Origin: Deltaproteobacteria bacterium
GTDB lineage: Bacteria; Desulfobacterota; Deferrimicrobia; Deferrimicrobiales; Deferrimicrobiaceae
Direction of reading: 5' to 3'
DNA length: 10,113 nucleotides
NCBI GenBank assembly: GCA_003105225.1
Contig: PQAK01000154.1
Span: 1 to 10,113 of the forward strand
A program made the position numbers and the translations under genes. Of this stretch, positions 1 through 6,781 are shown piece by piece. How positions within the stretch are numbered: position 1 is the first letter of the stretch; each line of letters starts with the position of its first letter. The notes under the pieces are model-generated. The model did no database searches. It saw nothing but the letters and a program-made list of their open reading frames with translations, and was not told the origin of the DNA.

Positions 1-506
<506 letters not shown>

Positions 507-517
507 GAGGGCGACAC

Positions 518-2029
518 GTGTTCCGGAAGATCCTGATCGCGAACCGGGGGGAGATCGCCGTCCGGGTGCTCCGGGCCTGCCGGGAGATGGGCATCCGCAC
601 CGTCGCGGTCTACTCCGAGGTCGACCGGAACGCCCTCCACGTGCGGTACGCCGACGAGGCGTACCTGATCGGGCCGCCTTCCGCGTCGGAGTCGTACCTC
701 GTCATCGACAAGATCATCGACATCGCGAAGAGGAGCGGGGCGGAGGCGATCCATCCCGGGTACGGCTTCCTCGCCGAGAACCCCCGCTTCGCGGACCGGT
801 GCGAAACGGAGAAGATCCGGCTGATCGGGCCGTCCGCCCACGCGATGCGGACGATGGGCTCCAAGACGATCGCCCGGAAGACGGTCCAGGCGGCGGGCGT
901 GCCGGTCGTCCCCGGGACCGTCGAGCCGATCGCGACCGAGGAGGACGTGTTCCGGGTCGCGAAGGAGATCGGCTTCCCGGTGATGCTCAAGGCGACCGCC
1001 GGCGGCGGCGGCAAGGGGATGCGGCTGGTGCGGGAGGAGGGGGAGCTGCGGTCCTCCCTGCGGATGGCGAAGTCGGAGGCGAAATCCGCCTTCAGCGACG
1101 ACTCCGTCTACATCGAGAAGTACATCGAGAAGCCCCGGCACGTGGAGATCCAGCTCCTGGGGGACCGGCACGGGAACTACGTCCACCTGTGCGAGCGCGA
1201 GTGCTCGATCCAGCGGCGGCACCAGAAGGTGATCGAGGAGTCGCCGTCGGTGATCGTCACGCCGGAGATGCGGGCGGCGATGGGGAAGGTGGCGATCGAG
1301 GCGGCGCGTTCGGTCCGGTACGAAGGCGCGGGGACATGCGAATTCCTGGTGGATGCGAAGCGCAACTACTACTTCCTGGAAATGAACACGCGGCTCCAGG
1401 TCGAGCACCCGGTCACGGAGATGGTGACGGGGATCGACATCGTGAAGGAGCAGATCCGCGTGGCCGCCGGGGAGAAGCTCTCCATCCGGCAGGAGGACGT
1501 CCGCCAGATCGGCCACGCCATCGAGTGCCGCGTCTACGCGGAGGACCCCGACCGGAACTTCATCCCCTGCCCGGGCCTCGTCACCTCGCTGCGGACTCCC
1601 GGCGGACCCGGGGTGCGGGACGATTCCGGGGTCTTCGAAGGGTTCGAGATCCCGATCTACTACGACCCGATCATCTCGAAGCTGGTCGCGTGGGGGAAGG
1701 ACCGGACGGAGGCGATCGCCCGGATGAAACGGGCGCTCACCGAGTACGTCGTCACCGGGGTGAAGACCACCATCCCGTTCCACATCCGCGTGATGAACAA
1801 CCGGCACTTCATCGAGGGGAACTTCGACACGAACTTCATCGACAAGGTGTTCTTCAAGGAAGAGGAGGAGCGCCAGCTGGAAAACGAGGACGTCGCCCTG
1901 ATCACGGCGGCGATCCAGGTGTTCCTCGAGGAGCGGAAGCGCGCGATGGCGCAGAAACCCGCGGAGAGCGCCGGCCCGGTCTCGATGTGGAAGTACTCCA
2001 CCCGGCCCGGCATCCGGAAACTCGGATAG
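518..2029 (+). CDS. accC: Biotin carboxylase subunit of acyl-CoA (propionyl-CoA) carboxylase
   Basis: This 503-residue protein carries out ATP- and bicarbonate-dependent carboxylation of the biotin on the carrier protein encoded next. Domains in order are an N-terminal biotin carboxylase domain (FRKILIANRGEIAVRVLRAC, residues 2-21), the ATP-grasp domain with glycine loop AGGGGKGMR (161-169), and the C-terminal domain with HAIECRVYAEDP (333-344). By comparison with E. coli AccC, the ATP/metal residues K116, K158, K237, E275, E288, N290 and R292 and the catalytic R338 are all present. The protein is about 50 residues longer than E. coli AccC; the extra C-terminal tail is charged (KEEEERQLENED) and may contact the carrier or carboxyltransferase. 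The GTG start is supported by AGGAGG at 505-510, 7 bases upstream, overlapping the preceding stop region. The name accC is by homology; the physiological substrate is probably propionyl-CoA. Confidence 0.95.
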   Translation: MFRKILIANRGEIAVRVLRACREMGIRTVAVYSEVDRNALHVRYADEAYLIGPPSASESYLVIDKIIDIAKRSGAEAIHPGYGFLAENPRFADRCETEKIRLIGPSAHAMRTMGSKTIARKTVQAAGVPVVPGTVEPIATEEDVFRVAKEIGFPVMLKATAGGGGKGMRLVREEGELRSSLRMAKSEAKSAFSDDSVYIEKYIEKPRHVEIQLLGDRHGNYVHLCERECSIQRRHQKVIEESPSVIVTPEMRAAMGKVAIEAARSVRYEGAGTCEFLVDAKRNYYFLEMNTRLQVEHPVTEMVTGIDIVKEQIRVAAGEKLSIRQEDVRQIGHAIECRVYAEDPDRNFIPCPGLVTSLRTPGGPGVRDDSGVFEGFEIPIYYDPIISKLVAWGKDRTEAIARMKRALTEYVVTGVKTTIPFHIRVMNNRHFIEGNFDTNFIDKVFFKEEEERQLENEDVALITAAIQVFLEERKRAMAQKPAESAGPVSMWKYSTRPGIRKLG

Positions 2030-2037
2030 GAGCGGCC

Positions 2038-2538
2038 ATGAACTATATCGGGACGATCGGCGAGAAGGAAGTGAGGGTCTCCGTCCGCGAGACGGGAGTG
2101 GCCCGGTACGCGGTGACGATCGACGGCCAGGAACACCTGGTGGACGCGCACCAGGTGCAGAGCAGCGTCTGGTCGGTCCTCTACGGGGAAACCTCGTTCG
2201 AGGTGGACGTCCAGGGGAAGGACGAGGAGTTCGAGGTGTTGATCTCCGGCGACTGCTACAAGTTCACCCTGATGAACGAGCAGCGCCGGGCGATGATCCG
2301 GGCCGGCGGCAAGGGCGCCGCCGGGAAGGCGATGGTCACCTCCCCGATGCCGGGGAAGGTGGTCAAGCTCCTGGTCAAGGAAGGGCAGGAGGTCAAGGCC
2401 GACCAGGGGGTCATCGTCGTCGAGGCGATGAAGATGGAGAACGAGCTCAAGTCCGCCGTCGCGGGGAAGGTCAAGGAGATCTTCGTGAAGGAAGGCGAAG
2501 TCGTCGAGTCCGGGGCGAAGCTGCTCCTGGTGGAATAG
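2038..2538 (+). CDS. Biotin carboxyl carrier protein of the acyl-CoA carboxylase
   Basis: This 166-residue protein carries the biotin that shuttles carboxyl groups between the biotin carboxylase and carboxyltransferase subunits. The C-terminal biotinyl domain (about residues 98-166) has the diagnostic EAMKMEN motif, with K132 as the biotinylated lysine, and the flanking SPMPGKVVKLLVKEGQEV segment. Residues 1-90 are predicted to be mostly beta strands and could correspond to the BT linker domain of fused PCC alpha subunits; that is inference. The biotin carboxylase plus this protein total 669 residues, close to a fused PCC alpha chain, so the pair looks like a split alpha subunit. The ATG is 8 bases after the carboxylase stop, with TAGGAG (2027-2032) as ribosome-binding site. 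The birA gene downstream presumably modifies it. Confidence 0.93.
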   Translation: MNYIGTIGEKEVRVSVRETGVARYAVTIDGQEHLVDAHQVQSSVWSVLYGETSFEVDVQGKDEEFEVLISGDCYKFTLMNEQRRAMIRAGGKGAAGKAMVTSPMPGKVVKLLVKEGQEVKADQGVIVVEAMKMENELKSAVAGKVKEIFVKEGEVVESGAKLLLVE

Positions 2539-2548
2539 GGGGGAAGGG

Positions 2549-4237
2549 ATGGCGGCGAAGGGAAAGGGCGCGGGGGCGTCCCGCATCCGGGAGGCGAGGC
2601 GGCGGTGGGAGAAGGAGGTCCTCTCTCCCGTGACGGCCCGGTCGCCGGAGCGGCGGGAGCGGTTCGAGAGCACCTCCGGCAAGGAGATCGAGCGGCTCTA
2701 CACTCCCGAGCACCTGGAGGGGATCGACTACCTGAGGGACCTGGGATTTCCCGGCGAGTACCCGTTCACCCGCGGCGTGCAGCCCACGATGTACCGGGGG
2801 CGGTTCTGGACGATGCGGCAGTACGCGGGCTTCGGCGACGCCCGGGAATCCAACAAGCGGTACCGCTACCTGCTCGAGCACGGGCAGACCGGCCTGTCCG
2901 TCGCGTTCGATCTTCCCACGCAGATGGGGTACGACTCCGATCAGCCGATGGCGTCGGGGGAGGTCGGCAAGGTCGGGGTGGCGATCGATTCCCTCGCGGA
3001 CATGGAAGTGCTCTTCGACCGGATCCCGCTGGGGAAGGTCTCCACCTCGATGACGATCAACTCCACCGCGGCGATCCTCCTGGCCATGTACGTGGCGGTC
3101 GGAGAGAAACAGGGCGTTCCGGCGGACCGGCTGAACGGCACCATCCAGAACGACATCCTCAAGGAATACATCGCCCGGGGCACCTACATCTTCCCGCCGG
3201 CGCCCTCCATGCGCCTGATCACCGACATCTTCGCCTTCTGCAAGGACCGCGTCCCCCGCTGGAACACGATCAGCATCTCCGGCTACCACATCCGGGAGGC
3301 CGGCTCGACGGCGGCCCAGGAGATCGCCTTCACGCTCGCCAACGGGATCGCGTACGTCCAGGCGGCCATCGACGCGGGAATGACGGTGGACTCCTTCGCC
3401 TCGCGCCTGGCGTTCTTCTTCAACGCCCACAACACGTTCCTGGAGGAGGTCGCCAAGTTCCGGGCCGCCCGCCGCCTCTGGGCGAGGATCATGAAGGAGC
3501 GCTTCAAGGCGAAGGACCCGCGCTCCTGGATGCTCCGGTTCCACACGCAGACCGCCGGCTCCTCGCTCACCGCCCAGCAGCCGGACAACAACATCGTCCG
3601 CGTCACGATCCAGGCGCTCGCCGCCGTCCTCGGGGGGACGCAGTCGCTGCACACCAACTCCCGCGACGAGGCGCTCTCCCTCCCCACGGAAGATTCGGTG
3701 CGGATCGCGCTGCGCACCCAGCAGGTGATCGCGCACGAGAGCGGTGCGGGGGACACGGTCGACCCGCTGGCGGGGTCGTACTGCGTCGAGGCCCTCACCG
3801 CGTCGCTGGAGCGTGAAGCGGCGGAATACCTGGGGAAAATCGACCGGATGGGCGGGGTGATCCGGGCGATCGACGCGGGATACGTGCAGAAGGAGATCCA
3901 GGACGCGGCCTACCGGTACCAGCAGGAGATCGAGCGGAAGGATCGGATCATCGTGGGCCTGAACGAGTTCGAGGTCCGGGAGGACGGTCCCGGCAAGCTT
4001 CTGACCGTCGACCCGGGGATCGAGAAGGCCCAGCGCAAGCGGCTGGCGGAGCTGCGCCGGAAACGCGACCGGTCGGCGTTGGGCGCCGCCCTCGCCTCGC
4101 TCGAGAAGGCGTGCCGGGGGAAGGGAAACGTGATGCCTCCGATCCTGTCGGCCGTACGCGCTTATGCGACGATCGGGGAGATCTCCGACGTCATGCGAGG
4201 GGTGTTCGGAGTCTACCGGGGGAAAGCGACCGTCTGA
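2549..4237 (+). CDS. mcmA1: Methylmalonyl-CoA mutase, large (catalytic) subunit
   Basis: This 562-residue protein is the TIM-barrel catalytic chain of adenosylcobalamin-dependent methylmalonyl-CoA mutase, which interconverts (R)-methylmalonyl-CoA and succinyl-CoA. Signatures are TMYRGRFWTMRQYAGF (80-95), GLSVAFDLPTQMGYDSD (115-131), GTIQNDILKEYIARGTYIFP (197-216), SGYHIREAG (244-252) and RFHTQTAGSSLTAQQP (330-345). Y92, R222 (in PSMR) and H247 correspond to Tyr89, Arg207 and His244 of the Propionibacterium enzyme. The Tyr/Arg pair favours methylmalonyl-CoA over isobutyryl-CoA as substrate. The chain ends at ISDVMRGVFGVYRG and has no C-terminal B12-binding domain, so a separate cobalamin-binding small subunit of roughly 130-150 residues must be encoded elsewhere. 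The start lies 10 bases after the carrier-protein stop, with a purine-rich GGGGGAAGGG upstream. It forms one operon with the carboxylase genes. Confidence 0.95.
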   Translation: MAAKGKGAGASRIREARRRWEKEVLSPVTARSPERRERFESTSGKEIERLYTPEHLEGIDYLRDLGFPGEYPFTRGVQPTMYRGRFWTMRQYAGFGDARESNKRYRYLLEHGQTGLSVAFDLPTQMGYDSDQPMASGEVGKVGVAIDSLADMEVLFDRIPLGKVSTSMTINSTAAILLAMYVAVGEKQGVPADRLNGTIQNDILKEYIARGTYIFPPAPSMRLITDIFAFCKDRVPRWNTISISGYHIREAGSTAAQEIAFTLANGIAYVQAAIDAGMTVDSFASRLAFFFNAHNTFLEEVAKFRAARRLWARIMKERFKAKDPRSWMLRFHTQTAGSSLTAQQPDNNIVRVTIQALAAVLGGTQSLHTNSRDEALSLPTEDSVRIALRTQQVIAHESGAGDTVDPLAGSYCVEALTASLEREAAEYLGKIDRMGGVIRAIDAGYVQKEIQDAAYRYQQEIERKDRIIVGLNEFEVREDGPGKLLTVDPGIEKAQRKRLAELRRKRDRSALGAALASLEKACRGKGNVMPPILSAVRAYATIGEISDVMRGVFGVYRGKATV

Positions 4238-4301
4238 TCCGAACTTCCCGGCGCCTTTCCGCATCCAACACCTCGGAATTGCAGCGAACCGCCGATGGGA
4301 G

Positions 4302-4307
4302 AGGAGG
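4302..4307 (+). promoter_or_regulatory. Shine-Dalgarno site fixing the selenoprotein start
   Basis: A perfect AGGAGG lies 6 bases before the ATG at 4314, inside the purine-rich run GGGAGAGGAGGGA. It supports initiation upstream of the in-frame TGA. The ATG at 4428, after the TGA, has only a poorly placed AGG at 4425-4427 and is probably not a real start. Confidence 0.8.
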
Positions 4308-4313
4308 GACGCG

Positions 4314-4895
4314 ATGCCTGGGGTCCGGTGGGAAGCCGATTTCGATGCCGCATTGGCGAAGGCGCGCAGCAGCGGGAAGCCCGTGTTCCTGGACTTCTGG
4401 TTCGACGGCTGACTCGGCTGCGCCAGGATGAATACGGGTCCGTATTCAAACGAGAAGGTCCAGAGATTCCTCGAAGAGCAGTTCATTCCTCACAGGAGCC
4501 AATGCTTCTGGGACGCGCCGACGCCGGTGATGGAGCGGTTCGGCGTCAAGTGGACGCCCACGTTTTTCATCCTGGACGCCGAGGGCAAGGATCACCACCG
4601 GTTCGTCGGGTACGTCCCCGAAGACGACCTTTTCGCCAACCTCGGGCTCGGCAAGGGGAAGCTCCTGTTCGACGCCGACCGTCTGGACGAGGCGATCGCC
4701 CAGTTCCGGACGGTCATCGACCGGCACCCGAAGGCCGGGCCGACGCCGGAGGCCGTGTTCCTCCTCGGGGTGGCCGGCTACAAGAAGGACCACGACCCGA
4801 AGGCGCTGCGCCGGGCATACGATGCGCTGCGGGCGAACTACCCGCAGAGCGAGTGGACGCGGCGGGCCGACCCGTATTCCGCGATCCCCCTGTAG
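4314..4895 (+). CDS. Thioredoxin-fold selenoprotein (UxxC active site) with TPR-like C-terminal part
   Basis: Reading through the TGA at 4410-4412 gives one continuous 193-residue protein. Residues 1-32 (WEADFDAALAKARSSGKPVF then LDFWFDG) are the start of a thioredoxin fold. The TGA is codon 33, giving U33-L34-G35-C36, exactly where a CxxC redox motif follows DFWxxx in thioredoxin-like proteins. The fold continues through YSNEKVQRFLEEQFIP, and WTPTFFILDAEG (80-91) holds the cis-proline P82 that packs against the active site. Residues about 112-185 (GKGKLLFDADRLDEAIAQF, HPKAGPTPEA, YPQSEW) resemble TPR-type helical pairs. No signal peptide is visible, so it is probably cytoplasmic. The likely role is thiol-disulfide or peroxide-linked redox chemistry; the substrate is unknown. 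It lies 76 bases after the mutase gene. The alternative is a nonsense mutation or sequencing error at a Cys codon, but the hairpin and codon bias beside the TGA argue against that. Confidence 0.85.
4410..4412 (+). other. In-frame TGA, putative selenocysteine codon
   Basis: The TGA sits in the same frame as both the upstream (4314-4409) and downstream (4413-4895) coding parts. It replaces the first cysteine of a CxxC motif, the commonest location for selenocysteine in redox proteins. The next base is C, as in the E. coli fdhF Sec codon context (UGA-C). Confidence 0.83.
4413..4454 (+). promoter_or_regulatory. Putative bacterial SECIS element
   Basis: The core is a perfect 8-bp helix: TGAATACG (4429-4436) pairs with CGTATTCA (4441-4448), closing a four-base GGTC loop (4437-4440). 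The loop begins 25 bases after the TGA. The SelB-contacted apical loop of E. coli fdhF is AGGUCU, so GGUC carries the expected GU. A further 4-bp pairing, CTCG (4413-4416) with CGAG (4451-4454), could form a lower stem starting right after the UGA. I see no bulged U in the upper helix as found in fdhF, so the match is structural rather than exact. Codons across the hairpin (AAT, GGT, TAT, TCA) break the strong G/C third-position preference of the surrounding genes, as expected if RNA structure is selected. Confidence 0.75.
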
Positions 4896-4910
4896 GAATT
4901 TTGTTTTCGG

Positions 4911-4940
4911 TTGATTTCCGCAGGGGCGAAGGGCTAAATA
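4911..4940 (+). promoter_or_regulatory. Possible sigma-70-like promoter upstream of birA
   Basis: TTGATT (4911-4916) and TAAATA (4935-4940) are separated by 18 bases. They lie in the only clearly AT-rich patch between the selenoprotein gene and birA (4898-4947). The -10 match is weak. It may give birA and coaX their own transcript, but read-through from the upstream operon is equally possible. Confidence 0.3.
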
Positions 4941-4979
4941 GAGTGAACAACGATCGTGAATCTCGGAACCGGGAGACCG

Positions 4980-5957
4980 ATGGGGGAGCAGCTCCGGCGG
5001 ATACTGGAGGAATGCGAGGGGCGGTTCGTATCCGGCCAGGAGATCGGAAGGCGCCTGGGGACGTCCCGGGCCGCCGTCTGGAAGCAGGTCCAGGGCTTAC
5101 GACGACGAGGATTCGGCATTGAAGGTGCCCGGGGGGCCGGCTACCGGCTCCTCGGGCGCCCCGACCGGATCGACGAACAGGAGCTGTTTTCCCGACTGTC
5201 CCGACGCGATTTCTGGAAATCCTTCGTTTATTTCCCCGTAACCGACAGCACCAATCTCCGCGCGGCGGAGCTCGCCGCGAAAGGCGCAAGCCACGCCACG
5301 GTGGTATGCGCCGACATGCAGACTTCCGGAAGGGGACGGATGGGACGGAAGTGGGAATCCCCCCCCGGCGTCAACCTGTACCTGTCGCTGCTCCTGCGGC
5401 CTCCGACCGATCCGCAGCACGCACCGCAGCTGACCCTGGTGACGGCCATCGCGCTGGCGGCGGCGGTCGAGGAAATATCCGGCCTGCGGGCGGCGCTCAA
5501 GTGGCCGAACGACCTGTTCCTCGGGGGACGGAAGGCGGCAGGGATCCTGGCGGAGATGGCCGCGGACCCCGACCGGCTGCGCCACGTGGTGATCGGAGTG
5601 GGTCTGAACGTCAACGCGGAGCGCTCCTGCTTTCCCGGAGATCTCGCGGAGAAGGCGACCTCCATGAGGATGCTGGCAGGCACGCCGTTCCGGCGCGTGG
5701 AGGTCCTCGCGGGGTTTCTCGACGCCTTCGCGGAATGTTACGGGGCGTTCCTGTCCGGCGGTTTCCGCGCGCTGCTGCCCGAATGGAAACGGAGGGACCT
5801 CCTCGCCGCGAAAACGGCGGTGCTCCGGCGCCGCGAGGAGGAGGTCCGGGGGAAGGTCCTCGGGGTGGACGAATCCGGTCTGCTCCTGTTCCGCCGCGAC
5901 GGCGCTCCCCGCACGGAGGCGGTCGCCAGCGGCGAAATTCTCGAATTCGAGGGGTGA
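4980..5957 (+). CDS. birA: Biotin--[acetyl-CoA-carboxylase] ligase / biotin operon repressor
   Basis: This 325-residue protein activates biotin with ATP and attaches it to the carrier-protein lysine (here K132 of the protein at 2038-2538). Residues 5-58 form a winged helix-turn-helix (FVSGQEIGRRLGTSRAAVWK then GYRLL), so it is a class II ligase that probably also represses biotin genes. The catalytic domain has STNLRAAELA (90-99), the biotinyl-AMP loop GRGRMGRKW (117-125), KWPNDLFLGGRKAAGILAEM (174-193) and GVGLNVN (206-212). An SH3-like C-terminal domain spans about 275-325 (VRGKVLGVDESGLLLF). ATG 4980 is chosen because GGGAG lies at 4971-4975 and the HTH begins right after it, as in homologues. 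A GTG at 4956 would add 8 residues and cannot be excluded. No clear BirA operator is visible nearby. Confidence 0.93.
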   Translation: MGEQLRRILEECEGRFVSGQEIGRRLGTSRAAVWKQVQGLRRRGFGIEGARGAGYRLLGRPDRIDEQELFSRLSRRDFWKSFVYFPVTDSTNLRAAELAAKGASHATVVCADMQTSGRGRMGRKWESPPGVNLYLSLLLRPPTDPQHAPQLTLVTAIALAAAVEEISGLRAALKWPNDLFLGGRKAAGILAEMAADPDRLRHVVIGVGLNVNAERSCFPGDLAEKATSMRMLAGTPFRRVEVLAGFLDAFAECYGAFLSGGFRALLPEWKRRDLLAAKTAVLRRREEEVRGKVLGVDESGLLLFRRDGAPRTEAVASGEILEFEG

Positions 5958-5963
5958 CGGCGG

Positions 5964-6740
5964 TTGCTTCTCGTCATCGACGTCGGGAACACCCACACGG
6001 TCCTGGGGGTCTACGAGGGGGATCATCTCGTCCATCACTGGCGCGTCTGGACCGACCGGGAAAAGACCAGCGACGAGTACGGCATCCTGATCCGCAATCT
6101 CTACGACGGCAGCCACTTCTCCTCGCGGGAAATCCACGCGATTATCATCGCTTCCGTCGTCCCCCCCCTGACGCCGACGATCGTGGATCTCTGCGAGCGT
6201 TATTTCCGCATCACCCCCGTGGTCGTCGGGCCCGGCGTCAAGACCGGCATCTCCATCAAGATGGACAACCCGAAGGAGGTGGGCGCCGACCGGATCGTCA
6301 ACGCCGTCGCGGCCTTCGCCAGGCACCGGAAGGCCTGCATCGTCGTCGATTTCGGGACGGCGACGACCTTCGACTACGTCTCCGAAACGGGCGACTACAT
6401 GGGGGGCGTCATCGCCCCCGGCGCGAACATCTCCGCGGAGGCCCTCTTCCGGCAGGCTTCGAAGCTGCCCCGGATCGAGATCGCGAAGCCGCCGACGGTC
6501 ATCGGGAAGAACACGGTGGCCGCGATGCAGTCGGGGATCTTCTTCGGCTACGTCGCGCTCGTGGAGGGGATCCTCGACCGGATGAAGCGGGAGCTCCGTT
6601 CGGACCCCATCGTGATCGCCACGGGGGGGCTGGCGCGGACGATCGCCGCCGAGTCGTCCAAAATCCACGTAATTGATGAGAATTTGACTCTCGAGGGGCT
6701 GCGTATTATATACGAGAGGAACCTGGCGCCGGGGCCCTGA
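5964..6740 (+). CDS. coaX: Type III pantothenate kinase
   Basis: This 258-residue cytoplasmic enzyme phosphorylates pantothenate, the first step of coenzyme A synthesis. Type III kinases belong to the ASKHA superfamily, need a monovalent cation and are not feedback-inhibited by CoA. Signatures are the phosphate loop LLVIDVGNTHTVLGVY (2-17, D6), GPGVKTGI (89-96), VGADRIVNA (107-115, with the likely catalytic base D109), VVDFGTATTFDYV (127-139, D129), GGVIAPGANISAEALF (147-162) and ATGGLA (219-224). Length is normal for the family. The start is TTG; homologues also begin MLLVIDVGNT, and GAGGGG (5949-5954) lies 9 bases upstream inside the end of birA. The gap after birA is 6 bases, so the two are probably translationally linked. 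The 3' end contains unusual AT-rich codons (ATT ATA) that overlap a promoter. Confidence 0.95.
   Translation: MLLVIDVGNTHTVLGVYEGDHLVHHWRVWTDREKTSDEYGILIRNLYDGSHFSSREIHAIIIASVVPPLTPTIVDLCERYFRITPVVVGPGVKTGISIKMDNPKEVGADRIVNAVAAFARHRKACIVVDFGTATTFDYVSETGDYMGGVIAPGANISAEALFRQASKLPRIEIAKPPTVIGKNTVAAMQSGIFFGYVALVEGILDRMKRELRSDPIVIATGGLARTIAAESSKIHVIDENLTLEGLRIIYERNLAPGP
6684..6712 (+). promoter_or_regulatory. Sigma-70-like promoter inside the coaX 3' end, facing the EF-G gene
   Basis: TTGACT (6684-6689) and TATATA (6707-6712) are spaced 17 bases apart, with an overlapping TATTAT at 6704-6709 as an alternative -10. The match is 5/6 for the -35 and 4/6 for the -10. The coaX codons here are AT-rich, unlike the rest of the gene. 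A transcript would start near 6719 and leave a leader of about 60 bases before the EF-G start. Confidence 0.5.
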
Positions 6741-6781
6741 ACCGGGAAAGGCGGCCTACCCCTTAGGAGGTACGAAGGACC

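Noticed and set aside
799..2037. Extension of the carrier-protein frame upstream through the biotin carboxylase gene
   Set aside because: The translated extension is Arg/Gly/Asp-rich shadow sequence. The ATG at 2038 has a ribosome-binding site and matches the beginning of the folded protein.
4164..4412. Small ORF starting inside the mutase gene and ending at the TGA
   Set aside because: Its first 50 residues overlap the mutase in another frame and resemble nothing. Only the part from 4314 onward is coding, and it continues past the TGA.
2471..4486. Minus-strand ORF of 671 codons opposite the mutase gene
   Set aside because: Same shadow pattern. It covers the conserved mutase and the selenoprotein start and has no recognisable domain.
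4428..4895. Stand-alone gene starting at ATG 4428
   Set aside because: It lacks a convincing ribosome-binding site and would start after the thioredoxin active site. The upstream in-frame segment with a perfect Shine-Dalgarno supplies the missing part of the fold.
4876..4907. Possible intrinsic terminator after the selenoprotein gene (ATTCC / GGAAT stem then TTTTGTTTT)
   Set aside because: The stem is only 5 bp, AT-rich and closes a 14-base loop, and the T tract is interrupted. It is too weak to call.
4905..4920. Possible BirA operator half-site (GGTTGA at 4909-4914) upstream of birA
   Set aside because: I find no matching inverted half-site at the 14-16 base spacing expected of BirA operators.
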